A DNA stretch of 64,000 nt from Pseudoalteromonas aurantia 208 (GCF_014858725.1 NZ_AQGV01000012.1:1550001-1614000), one strand, 5' to 3'; shown: positions 43,537 to 54,972, numbered from the stretch's first letter. The notes: generated from the letters alone by a model not told the origin. Made by a program: numbers and translations.

Positions 43537-44740
43537 ATCTCAAAACCTCAGCGGGTAATACGTTAGCTGCTTTTTTAGCAGGATATAGCGTTGCAATAAA
43601 GCTCATTGCAATGCTGGCGGTCGCCATTGAAATCAGTCCTATTGGCGAAAATAATACCGGAAGCTTAGCGCCACCTAATAAAGACAAGCCTAAAATATCC
43701 AACACTTCGTTGATATTACTTGCAACTATCAGTCCCAAGATCAAACCAATTACAGTCCCTACTAAACCATTATAAAGGCCTTGTACCATAAAGACTCTCC
43801 CAATCATGTTGGGTGTAAATCCAAGCGTTTGCAATATTGCAACTTCTCCTTGTTTCTCTCGAACCATCATAGATAGCGCTGATAATATATTAAATACTGC
43901 GACAATGACGATTAAGCCCAATAACATTGACATGACGCGTTTTTCCATCGCAACAGCTGCAAACAAAGCCCCTTGCTGAGTCTGCCAATCATCCTTTTCA
44001 TACCGGCTCAATAAGTCCGTAACTGAAGCATAAAAAGGTACTAATGCAAATGCATCTTTTAACGTGATGCTTATATCCAGGTCACTGTTATCGGCTCGCC
44101 TCATCAATCGCCTCAAGCTTTTGCCATCTGAAAATGCCAAATGCATATCAGCTTCACTTTTTGAGTTATATAAAGCGGCTACTGTAAATAAACGCTGCAT
44201 CGGCACTCGACCTAATGGCGTATAACTGGTTACTTCGGGTAAAATGACCCGAACCTTGTCGCCGACACCAATGCCAAGCTTATTCGCTAAATATCGACTC
44301 AGCACCAATTGATACTTTTTTTTATCGAGTGTTTGTAATTTACCCAATTCAATATGCTTACTTACTGCATTATTATATCCGCTAAATAGTCCCTGTAATC
44401 TAACTCCCATTAATTCTTGGTTGGTTTGTAAAATCACATCTGACGTAATATAGGGTTGCGCACGCTCTACCATTGCATGTGTGTTTAATCGCGATAAGAC
44501 TTGTTCTATTTGTGCGTTCTCAGCATTATCCGCTTTTAATTGCACATGAGGAATGAGATCTAACATTGCACTTTTTAACGACTGCTCAAAACCATTCATA
44601 ACTGAGCTAACCGTGATCAGAGACATTAAACCTAACGCAATTCCTGCGATAGAAAAAAAAGAAATGAAAGAAATGAAAGCGTTTCCCTTCGCTGCTTTGG
44701 CATATCTTAACCCAACAAATAGGCTAACTGGTTGAAACAT
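43529..44740 (-). CDS. lolC: lipoprotein-releasing ABC transporter permease LolC
   Basis: Permease partner of LolE; in E. coli LolC carries the site that recruits LolA. The 403-residue protein begins [19 protein letters not shown], close to E. coli LolC, followed by helix 1 ([20 protein letters not shown]), the periplasmic domain and three C-terminal helices (for example [20 protein letters not shown]). First gene of the operon; SulP lies divergently 157 bp away. Confidence 0.93.
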   Translation of the reverse strand: MFQPVSLFVGLRYAKAAKGNAFISFISFFSIAGIALGLMSLITVSSVMNGFEQSLKSAMLDLIPHVQLKADNAENAQIEQVLSRLNTHAMVERAQPYITSDVILQTNQELMGVRLQGLFSGYNNAVSKHIELGKLQTLDKKKYQLVLSRYLANKLGIGVGDKVRVILPEVTSYTPLGRVPMQRLFTVAALYNSKSEADMHLAFSDGKSLRRLMRRADNSDLDISITLKDAFALVPFYASVTDLLSRYEKDDWQTQQGALFAAVAMEKRVMSMLLGLIVIVAVFNILSALSMMVREKQGEVAILQTLGFTPNMIGRVFMVQGLYNGLVGTVIGLILGLIVASNINEVLDILGLSLLGGAKLPVLFSPIGLISMATASIAMSFIATLYPAKKAANVLPAEVLRYE

Positions 44741-44897
44741 GGTTGATTATGTCTACATTCAAGGCTAATAGTAAGCGATACTACCACAAAGCAATATGGC
44801 TTGGGTACGCGGCAAATTGTAAAAAAATATTGAAGTTCTGATAGTTAAAGGGGCAATTTAGTGTAAAATGCGTGAAATCTCGCGGTATGGAAGTCCA

Positions 44898-46589
44898 ATG
44901 TTGTCTTTATCTCGATTTAAGCACATGAATTTAAAGGGAGATTTATTCGGTGGTGTAACCACTGCGATAATTTCTCTACCTCTGGCCCTAGCATTTGGTG
45001 TTGCCTCAGGTGCTGGCGCTGAAGCCGGTATGTGGGGAGCGATCCTCGTAGGCCTATTCGCTGCCTTATTTGGCGGCTCCACTTCTTTGATCTCAGAGCC
45101 AACAGGTCCGATGACGGTTATTATGACCGCGGTGCTCACAACCATGATGGCTACCTATCCTGAAAATGGCTTAGCAATGGGTTTCACTGTGGTCATGATG
45201 GCTGGCGCATTTCAAATACTGCTCGGTACGCTCAAACTTGGTAAGTATGTAACATTAATGCCCTATAGTGTTATTTCAGGATTCATGTCAGGTATTGGCG
45301 TAATACTTATCATCTTACAACTAGCGCCATTATTAGGCCATAAAGCGCCTATGGGCGGTGTGATTGGCACCCTTGAAGCACTTCCAAGTTTACTGTTAGA
45401 TTTACATTTTTCTGAATTGTTTCTCGGTATCCTAACCTTAGGGATTCTGTTTTACTTACCGCAGAAATACCGTCAGTATGTACCTGCTCAACTGGTAGCC
45501 CTCGTTGCTATTACTTTAGTCTCGATTATCTTATTTGATACTGAAAGTATCCGTAGAATTGGCGAAATCCCCAGTGGACTACCCTCTATCGTTTGGCCAA
45601 CTTTTACCGCCGACTTGTTTACTGAGATGGTGATTGATGCGTTGGTCTTAGGTACATTGGGGTGCATTGATACCCTATTAACCGCCGTTATTGGCGATAG
45701 CTTAACGCGTACCGAACACGACTCAGATAAAGAACTTCGCGGTCAAGGTATTGCAAATATGATATCCGGTTTGTGTGGTGCACTTCCAGGCGCAGGCGCA
45801 ACCATGGGCACCGTCGTTAATGTACAAGTTGGCGCACGTTCTCCACTGGCTGGGATTTTTCGTGCGTTAATTTTAATGGCTGTTGTCTTTGTTGCTGGTA
45901 GTTTAACCGAACCCATTCCGATGGCCGTACTCGCAGGTATTGCCGTGTACGTTGGTTTCAATATCTTAGATTGGAGCTTTATCCAACGTGCCCACAAACT
46001 TAGTCTAATGCAAATGGCTATTATGTACGGTGTCATGCTATTAACCGTTTTCGTTGACTTAATTGTCGCAGTTGGTCTCGGTGTGTTTATATCAAACATT
46101 CTGGTGATCGAGCGCTTAAGTCAAGTACAAGCCGAGCAAGTGAAAGCCATTAGTGATACCGACGACGATGTGCCAATGACTGAATTAGAGCGCAATTTAT
46201 TTGAACAAGCCAAAGGACAATTGCTCTATTTTTATCTCTCTGGCCCCATGATTTTTAGTGTCTCTAAAGCGATTGCACGCCAACATCGTGATATCAACAA
46301 ATACCAGGCTATGGTACTTGATTTAAGTGATGTTGCGATGCTTGATGTCACCGTAAGCTTAGCACTTGAGAATGCAATTAAGGATGCACTCGATGCCAAT
46401 TGTAAAGTCTTTATTTTCTCACCAAACAAAGAGACTTGCGATCGCCTTCATCGATTTAACATTCGTGAAAAACTCGGTAGCGATGCTTTTTGTGATAGCC
46501 GTGAAGATGCGCTCAATCAAGCCCTCTCTGCGATGGAGTTTGCGGGTCAAAATGTGCAGCCAAATAATCCAGCAGCAAGCGTAAGCTAG
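44898..46589 (+). CDS. SulP/SLC26-family anion transporter with STAS domain
   Basis: Inner-membrane anion transporter of about 563 residues; substrate could be sulfate, bicarbonate or another anion. The membrane part has DLFGGVTTAIISLPLALAFG, SLISEPTGPMTVIMTAVL and PGAGATMGTVVNVQVGARS; the last 130 residues form a STAS domain (LYFYLSGPMIFSV, VLDLSDVAMLDVT). GGAAG lies 5 bases before the ATG at 44898; an alternative ATG at 44868 has no good site. The sequence resembles BicA-like Na+/bicarbonate members, but I cannot assign the substrate. Its last 77 bp overlap the convergent LysR gene. Confidence 0.88.
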   Translation: MLSLSRFKHMNLKGDLFGGVTTAIISLPLALAFGVASGAGAEAGMWGAILVGLFAALFGGSTSLISEPTGPMTVIMTAVLTTMMATYPENGLAMGFTVVMMAGAFQILLGTLKLGKYVTLMPYSVISGFMSGIGVILIILQLAPLLGHKAPMGGVIGTLEALPSLLLDLHFSELFLGILTLGILFYLPQKYRQYVPAQLVALVAITLVSIILFDTESIRRIGEIPSGLPSIVWPTFTADLFTEMVIDALVLGTLGCIDTLLTAVIGDSLTRTEHDSDKELRGQGIANMISGLCGALPGAGATMGTVVNVQVGARSPLAGIFRALILMAVVFVAGSLTEPIPMAVLAGIAVYVGFNILDWSFIQRAHKLSLMQMAIMYGVMLLTVFVDLIVAVGLGVFISNILVIERLSQVQAEQVKAISDTDDDVPMTELERNLFEQAKGQLLYFYLSGPMIFSVSKAIARQHRDINKYQAMVLDLSDVAMLDVTVSLALENAIKDALDANCKVFIFSPNKETCDRLHRFNIREKLGSDAFCDSREDALNQALSAMEFAGQNVQPNNPAASVS

Positions 46590-47412
46590 TCGGCATATAT
46601 TGTCTGGGCGGATAAACCGCCCAGATCCCTTCACGCTTTGGTTTAAAGCTTGGTAATATCTCTATCAGCTGCTTGTTTTCTAATGCTTTTTCGACATAGT
46701 AATGTGGCAGCTGGACTAACCCTAAATCTTTACACGCAGCATCGAGCAAAGCCCAACCACTATTACAGCTCAACGGTCCGCTGACTTTAATATTTCGCTC
46801 TTTATTCTTATCGAAAAAACGCCAATAACTGCTATTTCCCACTAAACAAGCATGTTCCGCCAATTCATTCAAGCTATGCGGTTGCCCATGATGATTCAAA
46901 TACTCAGATGACGCACAAACTAACGTATTTCGCCACGAAAGCCGCCTTGCTTTCAAGCTTGAGTCTTTCAAATGACCCAAACGAATTGCAATATCAAAGC
47001 CCATAGCCACTAAGTCTAGTTGCTCATTTGACAGTAACATTTCCACTTTTACCTTAGGGTAACTTGTCATAAAGTCATGAACAATCGGCATTATATAGTG
47101 TTCACCATACATTACAGGCGCGGTCAGTTTAAGTGTGCCTGTTGGTTGCTGGTCTCTTTGGCGCAGTGCCAATGTGGCATCATCATATGCATGCTGTAAA
47201 TGTCTCGCATGCGTTAGAAACACTTCACCCTCTTGCGTTAATGCCAATTTTCGAGTTGTTCTTGTCAGTAGCTGATGATCTAATTGCTGCTCTAGCTCTT
47301 TTACCCGTCGACTCACTTGTGCAACCGAAGTATCTAGGATCTTGGCCGCCTGTGTAAATGAACCACTTGTTGCAACCGCAACGAATTCATCAATACCAAT
47401 CCATCTATCCAT
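46513..47412 (-). CDS. LysR-family regulator, probable controller of adhC-fghA
   Basis: 299-residue LysR transcription factor. The winged helix is IDEFVAVATSGSFTQAAKIL to VSRRVKELEQQLDHQLL, followed by RTTRKLALTQEGEVFL and an effector domain (about 90-290) of the CrgA/AaeR type. The start at 47412 (MDRWIGIDEF) fits family length; the frame extends 45 bp further upstream. It is divergent from adhC, the arrangement often seen for LysR control of formaldehyde-detoxification genes. Its 3' end overlaps SulP by 77 bp. Confidence 0.88.
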   Translation of the reverse strand: MDRWIGIDEFVAVATSGSFTQAAKILDTSVAQVSRRVKELEQQLDHQLLTRTTRKLALTQEGEVFLTHARHLQHAYDDATLALRQRDQQPTGTLKLTAPVMYGEHYIMPIVHDFMTSYPKVKVEMLLSNEQLDLVAMGFDIAIRLGHLKDSSLKARRLSWRNTLVCASSEYLNHHGQPHSLNELAEHACLVGNSSYWRFFDKNKERNIKVSGPLSCNSGWALLDAACKDLGLVQLPHYYVEKALENKQLIEILPSFKPKREGIWAVYPPRQYMPTSLRLLLDYLAAHFDPQTPSQRGLD

Positions 47413-47414
47413 TA

Positions 47415-47428
47415 TTACAAATCTGTAA
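47415..47428. promoter_or_regulatory. candidate LysR-type operator (T-N11-A) in the lysR-adhC gap
   Basis: TTACA-AATC-TGTAA (47415-47428) is a perfect inverted repeat containing a T-N11-A arrangement, 3 bp before the LysR start codon. A looser copy, TTACA at 47481 with TGTAG at 47493, lies just before adhC. Confidence 0.4.
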
Positions 47429-47497
47429 AAGTATTTTTTATAATTAAAGATTATCAAAAATAATAAAGTAATTATACTGTTTACAAAATCAATGTAG

Positions 47498-48631
<1,134 letters not shown>

Positions 48632-48644
48632 AAAGGGATAAGTT

Positions 48645-49484
48645 ATGGAACTAGTCGCCAGCAATAAAGTCGTTGGCGGCTGGCATAAGCGATATCGCCA
48701 CGCCAGCCAAACAACGCAATGTGATATGACCTTTGCCATATTTTTGCCAGAAACTGCGAACTCAGGTAAACAGGTTCCCGTTTTATATTGGTTATCGGGG
48801 TTAACCTGCACCGATGAAAACTTTATGCAAAAAGCCGGTGCATTTAAAATCGCCAATGAACTAGGTATCGCTATTGTCGCGCCAGATACCAGCCCTCGAG
48901 GCGAAAATGTGCCAGATGACGAACATACGGCCTACGATTTTGGGTTAGGTGCGGGATTTTATCTGAATGCCACACAACCTCCTTATCATACCCATTACCA
49001 AATGTATGATTATGTGGTTAAAGAACTCCCTAACCTCATTGAAAATCATTTCCCAGTGAGTAAAGCGCGCGCAATTAGCGGTCATTCAATGGGCGGCCAT
49101 GGAGCATTAACATTAGGGCTTAGGAACGCAACGCGTTACAGCAGTATTTCAGCTTTTAGTCCGATAGTTCACCCTTCAGCGTGCCCTTGGGGTATCAAAG
49201 CGCTGTCCGGTTATTTGGGAGATGATAAAACTCACTGGCAAAACCACGATGCGGTTTTACTCATAAAGAATAAGCAATATGCGCGCCCTCTCCCCATGTT
49301 AGTCAGTCAGGGGACCGCCGATAACTTTTTAGAGGAACAATTGCAGCCTTGGCATTTGCAAAAAGTGGCCACAGAGCAAAATTATCCCCTGCAACTAGAA
49401 ATGTGTGACGGGTATGACCATAGTTATTTCTTTATTGCCAGTTATATTGAAAAACACCTAAAATTTCACGCTAAACACTTTTAA
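48645..49484 (+). CDS. fghA: S-formylglutathione hydrolase
   Basis: Hydrolyses S-formylglutathione to formate and glutathione, completing formaldehyde detoxification. The 279-residue alpha/beta hydrolase (esterase D family) has the nucleophile Ser148 in SGHSMGGHGAL, an oxyanion loop WLSGLTCTDENF, the acid in QGTADNFLEEQ and the His in GYDHSYFFIASYI. AAAGGGATAAG before the ATG. Also called frmB. Confidence 0.95.
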   Translation: MELVASNKVVGGWHKRYRHASQTTQCDMTFAIFLPETANSGKQVPVLYWLSGLTCTDENFMQKAGAFKIANELGIAIVAPDTSPRGENVPDDEHTAYDFGLGAGFYLNATQPPYHTHYQMYDYVVKELPNLIENHFPVSKARAISGHSMGGHGALTLGLRNATRYSSISAFSPIVHPSACPWGIKALSGYLGDDKTHWQNHDAVLLIKNKQYARPLPMLVSQGTADNFLEEQLQPWHLQKVATEQNYPLQLEMCDGYDHSYFFIASYIEKHLKFHAKHF

Positions 49485-49497
49485 TAAAAACCAAGAG

Positions 49498-49529
49498 TAA
49501 GAGCATTTATTAGCAATGCTCTTATTTTT
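49498..49529 (+). terminator. intrinsic terminator of adhC-fghA
   Basis: TAAGAGCATT (49498-49507) pairs perfectly with AATGCTCTTA (49515-49524) around a 7-base loop, followed by TTTTT. Confidence 0.88.
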
Positions 49530-49678
49530 AGAATTTATCATTACGTCACGCCTGCCCTCTTGATATTTTTTATTAATATCTGTGCTATTATATAAGTCCT
49601 TTTACCTTAAAGCTTTTTGCTTCTTTAGACTCTACAAACTCGCAACAGAGTCTGTCAGTAATACACATGGGGAACACT

Positions 49679-51649
49679 ATGTCCGAACATAGCGTCAAAG
49701 CAAAGTTGAATCCACCGGTTTTCTACTGCGCGTCTGGTTTGATCATTTTCTTGGTCATTTTTACGGCATTTATGCCAAAAACCGCAGATACCTTATTTCA
49801 ATCTTTACAGGCCAGTATTGTCCATACAGCCAGCTGGTTTTACGTTCTTACTGTCGCCATTATTCTTATTACAGTGGCGTACTTGGGATTATCTAGGTTT
49901 GGCAACATCAAACTTGGGCCCGATCACTCAACCCCTGATTACAGTCATACAACCTGGTTTGCCATGCTATTTTCAGCCGGTATGGGGATTGGTCTGATGT
50001 TCTTCGGCGTTGCTGAACCTGTTATGCACTTCCTCTCTCCTCCAGTGGCGGAGTCTGGCAGTGTAGAAGCGGCGAGAGAAGCAATGAAAATAACCTTCTT
50101 TCACTGGGGTCTGCACGCATGGGCAATTTACGCCATTGTGGCACTGATCCTCGCGTTCTTTAGCTACCGGCATGGCTTACCACTGACGCTTCGTTCGGCA
50201 CTTTATCCTTTGATCGGCGATAAGATCTATGGCCCAATTGGTCATGCGGTCGATATTTTTGCTGTAATTGGCACTGTATTTGGGGTTGCAACTTCTCTGG
50301 GTTACGGTGTTCTACAAGTCAATTCCGGTCTAAATTACTTATTTGATGTGCCTGTGGGCTTGACAACTCAGGTTGTCTTAATTGCCGTAGTGACTGGTTT
50401 AGCCATTTTGTCAGTTACCACGGGTCTAGATAAAGGGATCCGTCGTTTATCAGAACTCAATATGGGTTTAGCTGTGCTCATGCTGCTATTTGTGCTCATA
50501 CTAGGCCCTACTATTTATTTACTACAGGCATTTGTCCAAAATGTAGGCGCCTATACAGCTGATATAGTGCGTAACACCTTTAATTTGTTCGCTTATGAAA
50601 AAACTGAGTGGCTAGGTGGCTGGACAATCTTATATTGGGGTTGGTGGATGTCTTGGGCACCTTTTGTGGGACTTTTTATTGCCCGGGTGTCTCGCGGTCG
50701 AACTATCCGTGAATTTGCCATGGGTGTGCTCTTCATTCCAACAGGCTTCACGCTCATGTGGATGACCTTTTTTGGTAACTCAGCCATTGATTTAATAATA
50801 AATAAAGGCGTGGCAAGTTTAGGCGATGCCGTTTCAAAAGACGTAGCCGTCTCTATTTTTGTATTTCTTGAACAATTTCCCATGTCAGGAGTCCTTTCAT
50901 TTGTCGCAACGTTAATGGTGATTATATTCTTCGTAACGTCATCTGATTCTGGTTCAATGGTTGTAGATATGCTGTGCTCAAACGGCAACGACAATACGCC
51001 AATTTGGCAGAGAATTTATTGGGCAGGTGGTGAAGGCGTTGTTGCTGCAGTACTGTTAATTGCCGGCGGTCTTGGTGCATTGCAAACAATGACAATCGCC
51101 AGTGCTCTGCCCTTCGCTGTCATTCTACTTATTGCCACATGGGGCTTAATTAAAGCACTCAGAGTTGATGTCGCTAAACGTGAAAGTTTACAGCTTAACA
51201 TTGCTCAGCTAACACCTGCTAACGGTAACACCGCAACCAGCTGGCAAGAGCGATTAGGTAACATCGTAGATTTTCCAAGTAAGCCCAACGTTAACAAGTT
51301 TATCAATAATGCTGCTTTGGCCGCCGTTAACTCCGTGGCAAGTGAGTTAAAACAACATAATATTGAAACGCAAATAGAACAAGATGAGAAGCTTGGCCGA
51401 ATTAGCTTATTAGTACTACTTGGCGAGGAGCTTGATTTCAAATATGAAGTGCGTAGAAGATCGTCAGATAAACCAAGCTACGTTGAAGAAGATGATGATG
51501 ATAGCGAAGATAAATATTATCGTGCTGAAGTACATTTACGTGAAGGTGGGCAAGACTACGATATTATGGGTTGGTCAAAAGAGGCCGTTATTAACGACAT
51601 TTTAGATCAGTACCATAAACATATGCATTTTTTACATACCGTACGTTAA
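49679..51649 (+). CDS. BCCT-family transporter, BetT-like (choline/betaine)
   Basis: Proton- or sodium-coupled uptake of a quaternary amine such as choline or glycine betaine, used for osmoprotection or as nutrient. The 656-residue protein has about 12 membrane helices, the family signature in YWGWWMSWAPFVGLFIARVS, and MGIGLMFFGVAEPVMHF. The cytosolic C-terminal extension (about 510-656), ending with an acidic run then GWSKEAVINDILDQYHKHMH, is typical of the BetT branch and is linked there to osmotic activation. GGGGA precedes the ATG at 49679; an ATG 12 bp upstream is in frame. No bet genes are seen nearby. Confidence 0.88.
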   Translation: MSEHSVKAKLNPPVFYCASGLIIFLVIFTAFMPKTADTLFQSLQASIVHTASWFYVLTVAIILITVAYLGLSRFGNIKLGPDHSTPDYSHTTWFAMLFSAGMGIGLMFFGVAEPVMHFLSPPVAESGSVEAAREAMKITFFHWGLHAWAIYAIVALILAFFSYRHGLPLTLRSALYPLIGDKIYGPIGHAVDIFAVIGTVFGVATSLGYGVLQVNSGLNYLFDVPVGLTTQVVLIAVVTGLAILSVTTGLDKGIRRLSELNMGLAVLMLLFVLILGPTIYLLQAFVQNVGAYTADIVRNTFNLFAYEKTEWLGGWTILYWGWWMSWAPFVGLFIARVSRGRTIREFAMGVLFIPTGFTLMWMTFFGNSAIDLIINKGVASLGDAVSKDVAVSIFVFLEQFPMSGVLSFVATLMVIIFFVTSSDSGSMVVDMLCSNGNDNTPIWQRIYWAGGEGVVAAVLLIAGGLGALQTMTIASALPFAVILLIATWGLIKALRVDVAKRESLQLNIAQLTPANGNTATSWQERLGNIVDFPSKPNVNKFINNAALAAVNSVASELKQHNIETQIEQDEKLGRISLLVLLGEELDFKYEVRRRSSDKPSYVEEDDDDSEDKYYRAEVHLREGGQDYDIMGWSKEAVINDILDQYHKHMHFLHTVR

Positions 51650-51664
51650 CGCACATTAAGCTTA

Positions 51665-51706
51665 ATAAGCAAAAAGGCGCTCATTGTGAGCGCCCTGCTT
51701 TGCTTA
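51665..51706 (-). terminator. terminator of fabY, possibly also serving the BCCT gene
   Basis: GGCGCTCA (51676-51683) pairs with TGAGCGCC (51687-51694) around TTG; on the minus strand it runs into TTTTT. Outer arms TAAGCAAA and TTTGCTTA extend the stem imperfectly. Confidence 0.8.
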
Positions 51707-51723
51707 ACATAGTTCTTCAAAGG

Positions 51724-53622
51724 TTACTTTAAATCACCATATTGATTATTTACATTGAGCTTTACCGCCTTACTAAAGCCCGGAAGTGTTAATTCATCAG
51801 CTTCTATCTTGAGTGCTGTTTCATCAAGCATACCATTGCCGAACTTATAAATAAGTTCGTATTGACCTAAATCAGCAGCTTGTTGATATTGAACTTGCTC
51901 TGCGTGTGTTTGCGTTACTTTATCGCTATAACGGTCCCAGGTACTTTTATCATAACGTTTACTTAACAGCTTTTTAGTCAGAGTCGGCGAAAATACGGTT
52001 GCAGTGGCATTATTACCACCAAACCCTTTTGAATTAACAAAAGCGATGTCCATGGGATCACACTCATAATGGGCGGTACGAATATCTAAGTGCTTAGCGT
52101 GCACATCATCAGCCACTTTACTGATTGTGGTAATGCCCGGCATAATATTATGACTGAAGACTCCTAATGCCATCGCTAATTGGTCGCCACTTGCTGGGGC
52201 TATTGTGTGGCCAACGAACGCTTTTGGTGCAGCCAGCTTCCAACCATTAATAGAAAATGCTTCAGCAACCTTATGGTAAATCATAGACTCGGTCACACGG
52301 TTTTGTGGTGTACTTGAGCCATGCGCTAAAATAAAGCTGCGCTCTCGCAATGCTTCCGGTCCTGCTATTTGCTCTGCCAACGCGACCGATTTAGCCATCG
52401 TAATGTAGTTTCCAGGCCCTGGAGCCGTAATGGATTTTTTTACGCCATCAGCATTAACAAATACGTCAACAACCGATCCCATAATGTCTGCGCCCAGTTC
52501 AAGTGCCAGTGCGTCATCCATTAAAATAACAACTTGTGCGCCTTCACCAATTGTAAAACCGCAATTATCTCCAAATGGGCGACTGGTTCTACGATGGTCG
52601 GCAGTATCTGTATTATCTAATTTACGCAAACCTTCTTCATTTGCTAACGCCCCCATCGTACCAAACCCTTCGATAACTTCAGGCGTCAGCGCGCATTCAA
52701 CACTGGCTACCACTGCAACTCGAGTACGCCCTGCTTGAATATCATTAACCGCAGCACGCAAATTATATAAAAATGTTGCACAGGCACCTGACGCTGTAAA
52801 TGTGGTACCCACACTACCGGTTACATACGCATTAATAAAATCAGTCGACATTGTATTTAAACCCAGTGCCAACTGTTTAGTACTAACACGCTCTCCTTTC
52901 ATACGGCTGCGAACCAAGCCACCAAACCCTTCATCATTCATTTGTCCGGCGATCGACCCCGAATACGTGCCGACTTTGTCTGGCTCAACACTATTCATAA
53001 CTGTTTGCCAATCTAATCCTGTTGAGCGAATTGCATCTGTCGCTGCAAAAATGGTCGCCTGTAATCCTCGCGGTTGATAACGACTGTTGTACATTATTGC
53101 TGGGTCGAACCCTGTCGGAAATTGACCTGCCGCTTTAATAGGATTGTCTCGATAGCTATCATGCTTAACATCGAGTTGATCTGGCACGACCACATTTGCA
53201 GTCTTTTTGTCTATTTCAGTCACTTGCCATGACGTTGGAATTGGATTTGGTAAGTCTTTAATGCGGCACGTAAAACGTAAACCTTCGTCGCTATTAACTT
53301 TAATTGCCAATTTTTGCTGCCAATGGGTCGCATCAACATCAAAATGGTTTTTTTCTATTTTTCGAATCAACGTGCCAGCTTTAATTTGTTCACCGAGAAC
53401 TCTCTCGATATCGGTAACGGCTATTACCTCACCATCAGGCGTTACGAGTTGGTCATTTTCATATTTTACTAGGTTCATCAAAGTCGCCAAACCTAAAAAG
53501 GTCTCTTGACGGGCTTTTTGCCCTAATTTATCTAAAACAATACGTCTAAACCCTTGATGGAAAGATGTTCGGCCTGCAGCGTTGATACCGCCCATGCCTA
53601 CAATAATTGGTAATGCTGTCAT
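51724..53622 (-). CDS. fabY: beta-ketoacyl-ACP synthase FabY (fatty-acid initiation)
   Basis: Probably condenses acetyl-CoA with malonyl-ACP to start fatty-acid synthesis, replacing FabH. At 632 residues it is far longer than FabB/FabF (about 410) and matches the length I recall for Pseudomonas aeruginosa FabY. The first 180 residues are specific to this group; the synthase fold follows with nucleophile Cys281 in TASGACATFLYN, His434 in LAHGSSTPQNR and His472 in FVGHTIAPASGDQ, the Cys-His-His triad of elongating-type synthases. VNSKGFGGNNATA closes the active site. Monocistronic, with an AraC-type regulator divergent 116 bp away. Confidence 0.88.
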   Translation of the reverse strand: MTALPIIVGMGGINAAGRTSFHQGFRRIVLDKLGQKARQETFLGLATLMNLVKYENDQLVTPDGEVIAVTDIERVLGEQIKAGTLIRKIEKNHFDVDATHWQQKLAIKVNSDEGLRFTCRIKDLPNPIPTSWQVTEIDKKTANVVVPDQLDVKHDSYRDNPIKAAGQFPTGFDPAIMYNSRYQPRGLQATIFAATDAIRSTGLDWQTVMNSVEPDKVGTYSGSIAGQMNDEGFGGLVRSRMKGERVSTKQLALGLNTMSTDFINAYVTGSVGTTFTASGACATFLYNLRAAVNDIQAGRTRVAVVASVECALTPEVIEGFGTMGALANEEGLRKLDNTDTADHRRTSRPFGDNCGFTIGEGAQVVILMDDALALELGADIMGSVVDVFVNADGVKKSITAPGPGNYITMAKSVALAEQIAGPEALRERSFILAHGSSTPQNRVTESMIYHKVAEAFSINGWKLAAPKAFVGHTIAPASGDQLAMALGVFSHNIMPGITTISKVADDVHAKHLDIRTAHYECDPMDIAFVNSKGFGGNNATATVFSPTLTKKLLSKRYDKSTWDRYSDKVTQTHAEQVQYQQAADLGQYELIYKFGNGMLDETALKIEADELTLPGFSKAVKLNVNNQYGDLK

Positions 53623-53738
53623 GATATTCTTGTCTTAATAACCGCTGATAACTTGATTCTAGTTGGAAGAGAATAAAAAATTTTATAATATAAGCCAAAT
53701 AAAGTGTAATACTCGCCAAACATAAGTGGTCAGTCCAG

Positions 53739-54731
53739 ATGAAACAGCCAATAAATATCGCATTTACACTATATGAACATATGTTGTTCACAAGTGTCAC
53801 ACTTCCAGCCGAAATGCTCCGAGCTGGAGAAGCCTATGCGAAGCGGCATTTAGGTCCCAAATTTAGACCTTTAAAACTCAATTGGCTTGCTCAACACGAC
53901 ACAGCAATTGAAAATAATTTGGGAATGCAGCTCAGTCCGAATGGTGATTTAAACATGCTGGCTGAGCAAGATTATGTCATCGTGCCAAGTATTTGGCGTA
54001 ACCCAAGACCTGTACTTAGGCGTCATAATGGCATTGCGATACAGCTGGCATCAACATGGCAACAAGGTGGAACCATTATTGGCGTTGGTACCGGAGTATG
54101 CTTTTTAGCTGAATCTGGGCTGTTGAACAACCACCCAGCAACGACTCACTGGCATTACGCAACGCAATTTGAACGTAACTACCCACTAGTAAACTTAAAA
54201 CCCGATTTTTTCATTACACAGTCTGAACGTATATACACCGTTGCCAGCCTAAATGCATTAGCAGATGTGATTGTTCATTTAATTTCACAGCTCTATGGTG
54301 TGGCTGCAGCCAACCACGTACAACAAAACTTCTCTCATGAAATTCGCAAGCCTTATGAAGAACAACGCTATTTAGAAGGTGCCGTTGATAAACATCCTGA
54401 TGAACAAATCGCAGCCATTCAATTTTGGCTGAAACACAATTTCGCCACCGATATACTTCTGGCCGACGTAGCCAAACAATTTGATATGAGTTACAGAACC
54501 TTTAATCGTCGCTTTAAAGCAGCCACAGGGCAAACGGCTGCTGATTATTTACAAGTACTACGATTAGAAAATGCCAAAGAGCTGCTTGCCAATAGCAATC
54601 TTTCAATTCAAGACGTTGCAATCTCTGTTGGATTTAATGCACAAGGACTATTAACACGTGTGTTCAAAGCTCGACTTCAGCAAACACCAAGCGAATACAG
54701 AAAAATAGTCAGAAAAAAATTGTTCTTCTAA
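53739..54731 (+). CDS. GlxA-type AraC-family transcriptional regulator
   Basis: 330-residue regulator: an N-terminal DJ-1/PfpI-like domain (about 5-190; VIVPSIWRNPRPVL, GGTIIGVGTGVCFLAESGLL) and a C-terminal AraC double helix-turn-helix (about 225-325; LADVAKQFDMSYRTFNRRFK, SIQDVAISVGFNAQGLLTRV). The usual nucleophilic-elbow Cys is seen in GTGVCFLAESG, but catalysis is not expected in this class. Divergent from fabY, so it may control that gene; effector unknown. The end of the protein is basic (RKIVRKKLFF). Confidence 0.87.
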   Translation: MKQPINIAFTLYEHMLFTSVTLPAEMLRAGEAYAKRHLGPKFRPLKLNWLAQHDTAIENNLGMQLSPNGDLNMLAEQDYVIVPSIWRNPRPVLRRHNGIAIQLASTWQQGGTIIGVGTGVCFLAESGLLNNHPATTHWHYATQFERNYPLVNLKPDFFITQSERIYTVASLNALADVIVHLISQLYGVAAANHVQQNFSHEIRKPYEEQRYLEGAVDKHPDEQIAAIQFWLKHNFATDILLADVAKQFDMSYRTFNRRFKAATGQTAADYLQVLRLENAKELLANSNLSIQDVAISVGFNAQGLLTRVFKARLQQTPSEYRKIVRKKLFF

Positions 54732-54972
54732 CCGATAAGCACTCCTTGTTAGGTCAACGTACGATCACAAGATTGAATTCATGTGCTTATTACTCCAAGA
54801 ACATACCCTTAGTATAGAGTGTTGCCCATGTCTTTCTTACCGAATGCATTTTTGACTGTTTGCAGCTCAAAAGTGCAAGGGGTAATACGCCGGCGTGTAC
54901 CTCCTGTTATTTTTCGAAGTAATTGTCGTTATATATAGCTCACTTAATTACAACGTGAATAGGAAGGAAACC

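Noticed and set aside
44868..44897. Ten extra residues on the SulP transporter
   Set aside because: Possible but lacks a ribosome binding site; the ATG at 44898 has GGAAG 5 bases upstream.
53546..53800. 84-codon minus-strand open frame across the fabY start
   Set aside because: Covers the fabY start region and the divergent promoter region in another frame; no domain-like sequence.
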